In this document: piece by piece, positions 55,602 through 64,000 of the stretch
Position numbering within the stretch: the stretch's first letter is position 1
Layout: each line of letters begins with the position of its first letter
From: Reyranella sp.
Lineage (GTDB): Bacteria > Pseudomonadota > Alphaproteobacteria > Reyranellales > Reyranellaceae
Length of the DNA: 64,000 bases
Direction of reading: 5' to 3'
Assembly: GCA_022844015.1 (NCBI GenBank)
Contig: JALHMO010000003.1
Coordinates: 1 to 64,000, forward strand
The notes under the pieces: model-generated
Databases searched by the model: none
Told to the model about the DNA's origin: nothing
What the model saw: only the letters and a program-made list of their open reading frames with translations
Program-made: the position numbers and the translations under genes

Positions 55602-55723
55602 CGTCAGCCCGAGCGAAGCCGCCCAAGAGGGCGGCGCAGTCGAGGGACCTTTCTTGTCGGCTTCTGCACCAGGAAAGGTCCCTCCGCTACGCCTCGCTGG
55701 GCTCGGCTCCGGTCGGGATGACG
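55602..55723. repeat. Long palindromic repeat, family B copy 2
   Basis: Related to 4109-4226: CGTCAGCCCGAGCGAAGCC on the left and a partly complementary GGGCTCGGCTCCGGTCGGGATGACG on the right (in parts), with inner GAGGGACCTTTC / GAAAGGTCCCTC arms. It lies in the 255-base space between the binding-protein and permease genes, inside the presumed operon. Confidence 0.7.
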
Positions 55724-55794
55724 GTGTTCTTGCGTCATAGGCGAATGCCCTGCCCAGTTACGGGGGCGGAAGACAAGATGGTCAGGCTCTTCAC

Positions 55795-56841
55795 ATGACC
55801 GGCGAGATTGCGGCCATCCTGGCGGTGGATGGCATCGCCAGCGGCGCGATCTATCTCCTCATCGGCCTCGGGCTGGTCCTGATTTTCGCGGTCACGCGCG
55901 TCATCTTCGTGCCGTTCGGAGACATCGCCGCCTTCACGGCCCTCTCCCTCGCCTCGCTGGAGACCGGCACCCGCCCGGGAACGGTTGCCCTCGTCGCCGG
56001 TCTCGCGGTGCTCGCGACCCTGATCGAGTGCACGGCGTTGGTGCGGGCCGGTGCGCTCAGCCGCCTGCCGCGTGCCCTCCTGTTCTATCTCGTATTGCCG
56101 CTCCTGCCCGCCGCTGCGGTGTGGCTGGTCGCGGGCATGGCGCTGTCGATGCCGGTGCGCATCGCGCTTTCCCTGGCGCTGGTCCTGCCCATCGCCCCCC
56201 TGCTCGACCGCATCGTGTTCCGGCCGATTGCCGATGCCTCGGTCCTGCTGCTGTTGACCGTCGCAGTGGCCTTGCATTTCGCCCTCTCGGGAATGGGCCT
56301 GCTGTTCTTCGGGCCAGAAGGCGTGCGCACCAAGCCCCTCGTCGACGCCGTGTTCGAGGTCGCCGGCCTGATCGTCAACGCCCAGACCCTGCTGATCGTC
56401 GTCGCGGCGGTCGTCTTCAGCGGCCTGCTCTTCCTGGTCTTCGAGTACACGCTGCTCGGCAAGGCGCTGCGCGCCACCGCGATCAATCGCACCGGCGCGC
56501 GCCTGGTCGGCATCCGGCCGGCCACGACCGGCACCATCGCCTATCTGCTGGCCTCCCTCCTCGCCGGAATCTCGGGCGTGCTGATCGCGCCAGTGACGAC
56601 GATCTTTTACGATTCGGGTTTCCTGATCGGCCTCAAGGCGTTCGTCGGCGCCATCATCGCAGGAATGACAAGCTATCCCGGCACCGCCCTGGGGTCGCTG
56701 CTGGTCGGCCTGCTCGAGAGCTATTCCTCGTTCTGGAGCAGCGCCTACAAGGAAGTCGTGGTGTTCGGCATCCTGATCCCGGTGCTGCTCTGGCGCTCGC
56801 TCAGCATGGCTGCCACCGACGACGAGGAGACCGAGGAATGA
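55795..56841 (+). CDS. Branched-chain-type ABC transporter permease (LivH-like)
   Basis: Inner-membrane permease, 348 residues, about 8-10 helices. The N-terminus GIASGAIYLLIGLGLVLIFAVTRV and the cytoplasmic coupling segment LLGKALRATAINRTGARLVGI are the family hallmarks. The C-terminal GGA-like loop is AFVGAIIAGMTSYPGTALGS. Some 40-50 extra residues occur in the first third compared with E. coli LivH. ATGA overlap with the next gene. Confidence 0.92.
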   Translation: MTGEIAAILAVDGIASGAIYLLIGLGLVLIFAVTRVIFVPFGDIAAFTALSLASLETGTRPGTVALVAGLAVLATLIECTALVRAGALSRLPRALLFYLVLPLLPAAAVWLVAGMALSMPVRIALSLALVLPIAPLLDRIVFRPIADASVLLLLTVAVALHFALSGMGLLFFGPEGVRTKPLVDAVFEVAGLIVNAQTLLIVVAAVVFSGLLFLVFEYTLLGKALRATAINRTGARLVGIRPATTGTIAYLLASLLAGISGVLIAPVTTIFYDSGFLIGLKAFVGAIIAGMTSYPGTALGSLLVGLLESYSSFWSSAYKEVVVFGILIPVLLWRSLSMAATDDEETEE

Positions 56842-58606
56842 CCGCGGCCCAGCTTCGCCTCGCGGGCCTCGGCGCGATCGTCCTGCTGGCCTTCTTCCCC
56901 GCCATCCTGAGTCCCTTCAGCATCACGCTGCTGAACTTCATCGGCATCTATGCCCTCGCAGTCCTCGGGCTGGTCCTGCTGACCGGCATCGGCGGCATGC
57001 TGTCGTTCGGCCAGGCTGCGTTCGTCGGCATTGCCGCCTACGCCACGGCCTGGGTGACGGTGAAGCAGGGCTACTCGCCGTGGCTCGGCCTGGCGCTCGC
57101 CCTGGTCCTCACGGCAGCGATCGCTGCCATCCTCGGCGGCGTGACACTGAGGCTCGGCGGGCACTTCCTGTCGCTCAGCACCATCGCCTGGGGCCTCGCG
57201 ATCTATTTCCTGTTCGGCAACCTGCCGATGCTGGGCCAGTTCAACGGCATCAGCGACATCCCGCCGATCTCGATCGCCGGCTTCTCGCTCGCCGCGAGCC
57301 AGCGAATTTACTACCTGATTTGGATAATCCTGATCGTGGCCCTCGTGCTCGCCGCGAACCTGCTGGGCTCGCGCCAGGGCCGGGCCATCCGGGCCCTGCG
57401 CGGCGGGCGCATCATGGTCGAGAGCCTCGGCATCGATCCGTTCCGCATCAAGCTCGTGACCTTCGTGCTGGCGGCGCTGCTATCGGCGCTGTCGGGCTGG
57501 CTCTACGCCCACATGAGCCGCTTCGTCAGCCCGGCGCCGTTCGACGTCAATGTCGGCATCCTCTACCTCCTGATGGCGATGGTCGGCGGCATGGGCCATC
57601 TGTCGGGCGCCGTCCTCGGTGCCACCATCGTGACGCTGCTCAGGAACAGCATCCAGGATTACCTGCCGAAGATCGCCTTCAGCGCCTCGGGCCAGGTCGA
57701 GGTCGTGGTCTTCGCCGTGCTGTTCATCCTGCTGCTGCAGCGGGCGCGCGGCGGCCTCGCACCCTTCGCCCTGCGCTACCTGCCGCGCGTGCAGCCGACT
57801 CCGCCGAAGCTGGTCGGCGCGCTCGATCATCGCCGGCAACCGGACCGCGGCACGCCGATCCTCGCCGTCTCGGAGGCGACGCGCCGCTTCGGCGGCCTGG
57901 TGGCGGTCAACAGCGTCAGCTTCGAGGTGGAGGCCGGCGAGATCCTGGGACTGATCGGCCCCAACGGCGCCGGCAAGACCACGATGTTCAACCTGATCAC
58001 CGGCGCCCTGCCGCTCGATCAGGGGCGTATCGCCTTCCTGGGCCGGGACATCACGCACTTGCCGCAACGGCTGATCGCTCGGGCCGGCATCGCCCGCACC
58101 TTCCAGCACGTGAAACTTCGGCCTCATATGACGCTGCTCGACACAGTGCTGCTGGGCACCTACGGGCGTACCTCGTCGGGTTTCCTGGGCGGAGCGCTGC
58201 TGCTCGACCGCGCCGAGGAGCACCGCGCCGAAGCCGAGGCAATGCGGCAGCTGCAGCGCGTCGGGCTCGCCGACCGCGCCTTCGATCTGGCCGGCAATCT
58301 GCCACTCGGCAACCAACGCCTGCTCGAGATCGCCCGCGCGCTCGCCGCCGATCCGGCGCTGCTGGTGCTCGACGAGCCGGCGGCCGGCCTGCGCACGGCC
58401 GAGAAGGCCGAGCTCACGCGCCTGCTCCAGGCGTTGCGCGCAGAAGGCCTCACGATCCTGCTGGTCGAGCACGACATGGACTTCGTCATGGGCCTGGTCG
58501 ATCGCACCGTGGTGATGGATTTTGGCTCCAAGCTCTGCGAGGGCGCGCCCGACGCGGTGCGCGCCGATCCGCGGGTCCAGGAAGCCTATCTCGGCGGGGT
58601 CGTCTG

Positions 58607-58607
<1 letters not shown>
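56838..58607 (+). CDS. ABC transporter permease-ATPase fusion (LivM-LivG-like)
   Basis: 589 residues combining two normally separate subunits. Residues 1-310 are the LivM permease ([41 protein letters not shown]). Residues about 335-589 are the LivG ATPase: Walker [10 protein letters not shown] with K380, a signature region [15 protein letters not shown], Walker [12 protein letters not shown] and the H-loop LVEHDMDFV. The fusion is seen in other proteobacterial aromatic-acid importers. Start overlaps the LivH-like stop (ATGA), and the LivF gene starts inside its stop codon. Confidence 0.93.
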
Positions 58608-59323
<716 letters not shown>

Positions 59324-59335
59324 GCTCTTCCTCCG

Positions 59336-59361
59336 CCCCAGCTTCGCTAGCGAAGCTGGGG
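59336..59361. repeat. Perfect palindrome after the ABC operon
   Basis: Arms CCCCAGCTTCGC / GCGAAGCTGGGG with a TA centre, 13 bases after the LivF-like stop. It could end transcription weakly but has no T run. Same CCCCAGC core as 2456 and 59682. Confidence 0.65.
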
Positions 59362-59408
59362 AGGTGTCGGCGCTTGCCCTGAGCGAAGCCGAAGGGTCTT
59401 ACGCCGAC

Positions 59409-59500
59409 GGAGGGGTCATGAGCCTCAGGACCTCGGAGTCTCACCCGCTCATGATCATGAGCCCGGAACGGCCACCGACTGCGTGGCTCATGACCCCTCC
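59409..59500. repeat. Inverted repeat with 16-bp arms
   Basis: GGAGGGGTCATGAGCC (59409-59424) and its exact complement GGCTCATGACCCCTCC (59485-59500), with a small TCATGATCATGA palindrome in the loop. Part of the gene-free stretch 59324-59802. Confidence 0.7.
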
Positions 59501-59534
59501 GCCCCGTATGACGGGGCACCTCCTATGAAAGTGC

Positions 59535-59614
59535 GCTGGGAGCGCGCCACTCCAGTGGCGCTCATGGGATGTGTAATCACAAGAAGAGCGCCACTGGAGT
59601 GGCGCGCTCCCAGC
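59535..59614. repeat. Family D repeat copy 3, perfect 29-bp arms
   Basis: Arms 59535-59563 and 59586-59614 are exact reverse complements (outer GCTGGGAGCGCGCC, inner CACTCCAGTGGCGCTC), loop of 22 bases. The arm itself contains the small palindrome CCACTCCAGTGG-like core also present in copies 1 and 2. The perfect arms suggest a recent copy. Confidence 0.8.
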
Positions 59615-59681
59615 CATGAGCTTCCCTCTCGCAGCGCCACCATTTTCTTAGCATCGTGGTGCGCGCCGGCGTGCTGGGGGT

Positions 59682-59705
59682 CTCCCCAGCGAAGACGCTG
59701 GGGAG
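59682..59705. repeat. Short palindrome with CCCCAGC core
   Basis: Arms CTCCCCAGCG / CGCTGGGGAG with loop AAGA. Third copy of the small element in this window; about 100 bases upstream of the monooxygenase-reductase gene. Confidence 0.6.
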
Positions 59706-59733
59706 GAGGACGAGAATTACTTCAAACATGAAA

Positions 59734-59746
59734 CTTCAGGCTTGAA
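59734..59746 (+). promoter_or_regulatory. Putative MarR-type operator upstream of the monooxygenase-reductase
   Basis: CTTCAGGCTTGAA preceded by AAA and, at 59721, TTCAAACATGAA, which is itself a near-perfect palindrome. It is 57 bases before the GTG start in the only AT-rich stretch of this intergenic region. Compare 54270. Confidence 0.45.
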
Positions 59747-59802
59747 TTAATTCGCCATCGGAGTCATCTATACCCCGCGCATCAGGCCGCAGGAGACCTC
59801 CT

Positions 59803-62090
<2,288 letters not shown>

Positions 62091-62094
<4 letters not shown>

Positions 62095-62849
62095 TCGTTG
62101 GAACACATGCCCTGGTAACGGGCGGCGGCACGGGCGTCGGGCGCGCTGTCGCGCTGGCGCTGGCCGAGGCCGGCATCGCGGTCACCATTTGCGGCCGCCG
62201 CCCGGCGCAGCTTGAAGCGGTGGTTGCCGAGAACAGGCGGATCAGCGCGATCGCCGCCGACGTCACCCAGGAGGCTGCGATCGCGGCGCTCTACACCGAA
62301 GCGGAAGGCGCGCGCGGGCCTTTCGACATCGTCGTGGCCAACGCGGGCATGGCGGAAAGCAGCCCGGCGCACCGCACCAGCCTCGCCGACTGGCAGCGTA
62401 CCCTTGAGGTCAACCTGACCGGCTCCTTCCTGACGGTGAAGCCCGCCCTGTCCGGCATGATCAAGCGCAAGTCGGGCCGCGTCGTCTTCGTCGCCTCGAC
62501 GGCCGGCCTGAAAGGCTACGCTTACGTCGCGCCCTATGTCGCCTCCAAGCATGGCGTGGTCGGCCTGATGCGCGCGCTCGCCACCGAGGTCGTGAGGTCG
62601 GGCGTGACCGTGAACGCCGTCTGCCCGGGCTTCGTCGAGTCCGACATGCTGGAGGAATCGGTGCAGCGGATCATCCGCACCACCGGCCGCTCCGTCGCCG
62701 AGGCGCGCGCCAGCCTCTCGGCCACCAACCCGCAAGGCCGTTTCATCCAGCCCGACGAGGTGGCGGCGACGGTGCTCTGGCTGTGCAGCGAGGCGGCGGG
62801 CTCGGTCACCGGCCAGGCGATCTCGCTCTCCGGGGGCGAGACATGGTGA
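62091..62849 (+). CDS. SDR-family oxidoreductase
   Basis: 252 residues, complete SDR motifs: [23 protein letters not shown], catalytic Ser in [10 protein letters not shown]-x3-K as YVASKHG and PGFVESDM. It resembles 3-hydroxyacyl-CoA dehydrogenases or ketoreductases of this superfamily. ATGA overlap with the monooxygenase-reductase, so its substrate is probably the ring product of that enzyme or a later beta-oxidation intermediate. Confidence 0.91.
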
Positions 62850-63319
62850 GCGCGCCGCTCCGCACGTCCGCCCTGCCGCAGGACAGCAAGGACCGGCTGC
62901 GGCTGTGGATCCGCCTGCTGCGCGCGTCACGGACCATCGAGGCCGAGTTGCGCGAACGGCTGAAGCAGCAGTTCGACACCACCCTGCCGCGCTTCGATGT
63001 CCTGGCCGCGCTCTATCGCTCCCCCGAGGGGATGCTGATGAGCGACCTGTCGCGCTACCTGCTGGTCTCGAACGGCAACGTCACGGGCATCGTCGACCGG
63101 CTGGTCTCCGAGGGGCTCGTGCTGCGCGCCCGCAGGAATGGCGACCGCCGCACCTCCATCGTTCGGCTCACCCGTGCCGGCAACGAGCAGTTCCGCGCCA
63201 TGGCGGCCGCGCACGAGGGCTGGGTCGACGAGCTTCTGGGCGGTGTTTCCGGCAACGACACGCGGCGCCTGACGGCAATGCTGAAATCGTTCCGCAGCAA
63301 TTGGGAGGGACGCGAATGA
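62843..63319 (+). CDS. MarR-family transcriptional regulator (second)
   Basis: 158-residue MarR protein. DNA-binding elements [17 protein letters not shown] (recognition helices) and [13 protein letters not shown] (wing); preceding [16 protein letters not shown] as in the first MarR at 43386, to which it is clearly similar. ATG 62843 overlaps the SDR stop by seven bases, so it is encoded in the operon it may control. In known aromatic-acid and auxin catabolic loci, MarR proteins sense the acid or its CoA ester. Confidence 0.92.
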   Translation: MVSAPLRTSALPQDSKDRLRLWIRLLRASRTIEAELRERLKQQFDTTLPRFDVLAALYRSPEGMLMSDLSRYLLVSNGNVTGIVDRLVSEGLVLRARRNGDRRTSIVRLTRAGNEQFRAMAAAHEGWVDELLGGVSGNDTRRLTAMLKSFRSNWEGRE

Positions 63320-63339
63320 CACGCCTGGTCCGGCTCAGG

Positions 63340-63578
63340 CCCATAGGCGTTAGATTAGATTGGTCGAAAGCCCAACAAAATCCTCATCCTGAGGAGCGCC
63401 TGCAGGGCGCGTCTCGAAGGATGGGCACCAGACCCGGTGTTTCCGGATCCCTTCGGTCGGCAACAGTGAAGGGCTTTGGGAGGGCTTTTCCGCCGATCTC
63501 CTGTACGGCCCATCCTTCGAGACGCGCCCTGCGGGCGCTCCTCAGGATGAGGTTTTTTCCTACTTTAACGCCTATGGG
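63340..63578. repeat. Family A repeat copy 5, with 13-bp terminal inverted repeats
   Basis: The best-preserved copy. Ends CCCATAGGCGTTA (63340) and TAACGCCTATGGG (63566-63578) are exact complements. Inside: CCTCATCCTGAGGAGCGCC, GCGCGTCTCGAAGGATGGGC, a loop of about 80 bases, GGCCCATCCTTCGAGACGCG and GCGCTCCTCAGGATGAGG. Its right end contains the ATG of the following short frame. Confidence 0.85.
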
Positions 63579-63699
63579 TCTCGACCAGGCCATCGAGGCC
63601 GAAGCCCAGGCCCAGGCGATCTGCATGCAGACCCGCGACTTCGAGCGAGCCTATCGCGCCTTCGTGGACAGGCAGACGCCGGTGTTCGAGGGAGCCTGA
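63574..63699 (+). pseudogene. Enoyl-CoA hydratase C-terminal remnant
   Basis: Forty-one codons ending in the typical crotonase C-terminus: [18 protein letters not shown] and [19 protein letters not shown]. Full enzymes have about 260 residues, so some 220 N-terminal residues are missing. The left edge coincides with the end of a family A repeat. Without the CoA- and oxyanion-binding part it cannot be active. It keeps the operon order one would expect for a beta-oxidation gene ahead of the CoA ligase. Confidence 0.7.
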
Positions 63700-63703
63700 C
63701 GCC

Positions 63704-64000
63704 ATGCTTGGACCGAGCGCCCACACCGACACGTTCGCGCGCGACAGGTTGCCGCCGGCGACCGAGATGCCCGATTTTCTGCTCGACGGTTTCGATTATC
63801 CCGAACGGCTCAACGTCGCCGTCGAGTTGACCGACCGGATGGTCGCCAAGGGCTTCGGCGATCGCACGGCGCTGATCGGCAACGGCCGGCAGCGTACCTA
63901 CAAGGAGCTGACGGACTGGAGCAACCGCCTCGCCCGCGCGCTGGTCGAGAACTACCGGGTCCGGCCGGGCAACCGGATCCTGATCCGCTCGGCCAACAAC
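63704..64000 (+). CDS. Benzoate/2-aminobenzoate-type CoA ligase, N-terminal part
   Basis: The first 99 codons of an ANL-superfamily ligase; the gene runs past the right edge. The opening SAHTDTFARDRLPPATEMPDF and LNVAVELTDRMVAKGFGDRTALIG match the benzoate-CoA ligase family, and the DTFARDRLPP type is common in 2-aminobenzoate-CoA ligases. Such an enzyme would feed anthranilate into the 2-aminobenzoyl-CoA pathway of the monooxygenase-reductase at 59803. The ATP and CoA sites are outside the window. Confidence 0.82.
   Translation, partial: MLGPSAHTDTFARDRLPPATEMPDFLLDGFDYPERLNVAVELTDRMVAKGFGDRTALIGNGRQRTYKELTDWSNRLARALVENYRVRPGNRILIRSANN

Overview
The window is GC-rich chromosomal DNA from an alphaproteobacterium. 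The order ihfA - MerR regulator / fabH - plsX - rpmF - YceD - CBP3-type chaperone / bamE, and the block nrdR - ribD - ribE - ribBA - ribH - nusB - thiL, are typical of that class. I cannot fix the genus; the style of the dispersed palindromes recalls Bradyrhizobium or Reyranella relatives, which is a guess.

Layout. 0-14 kb: an exported protein and a two-component pair, a beta-propeller lactonase-like protein, a sulfhydrylase-type PLP enzyme followed by two tandem Rieske oxygenases and a GST, an MFS permease, tRNA-Pro(GGG) followed by a DUF433/DUF5615 toxin-antitoxin pair and a broken MFS gene, and a stand-alone xanthine-dehydrogenase-type molybdenum subunit. 14.6-33.3 kb: housekeeping genes (nucleoid protein, phospholipid and fatty-acid synthesis, L32, proton-pumping pyrophosphatase, a Ser/Thr kinase with a peptidoglycan-binding tail, riboflavin genes, glyA, rpiB). 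33.3-39.5 kb: a decayed mobile island holding three copies of an unusual word-covarying repeat, the 5' part of a tRNA-Ser(CGA), pieces of a serine recombinase, and a RecB-like nuclease/IS66-like transposase fusion split by an ISAzo13-family element whose exact ends and 3-bp target duplication can be read.

39.5-64 kb: an aromatic-acid catabolic region organised around a divergent promoter area at 53.9-54.4 kb. Leftward run indolepyruvate-oxidoreductase-type IorA and IorB, a Rieske dioxygenase (alpha, beta), a cysteine-less thiolase-like protein, a DUF35-SDR fusion, a cyclase-family hydrolase, an SDR, a MarR regulator, an octopine-dehydrogenase-like protein, a 3-hydroxyacyl-CoA dehydrogenase and an acyl-CoA ligase. 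Rightward run a branched-chain-type ABC importer, then a salicylyl-/2-aminobenzoyl-CoA monooxygenase-reductase fusion, an SDR, a second MarR regulator, an enoyl-CoA hydratase remnant and a benzoate/2-aminobenzoate-type CoA ligase that runs off the end.

My main inference is that this region encodes aerobic breakdown of indole-3-acetate (auxin) or a close indolic acid: ring dioxygenation to dioxindole-3-acetate, CoA activation, retro-aldol release of acetyl-CoA to leave isatin (thiolase-like plus DUF35), hydrolysis to isatinate (cyclase family), oxidative decarboxylation to 2-aminobenzoyl-CoA (IorAB type), and dearomatisation by the monooxygenase-reductase. A shared motif CTTYAGRYTTGAA in front of the rightward transcripts, with a weaker match before iorA, may be a MarR operator. 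The intergenic spaces of this region are full of palindromic MITE-like repeats, some nested.
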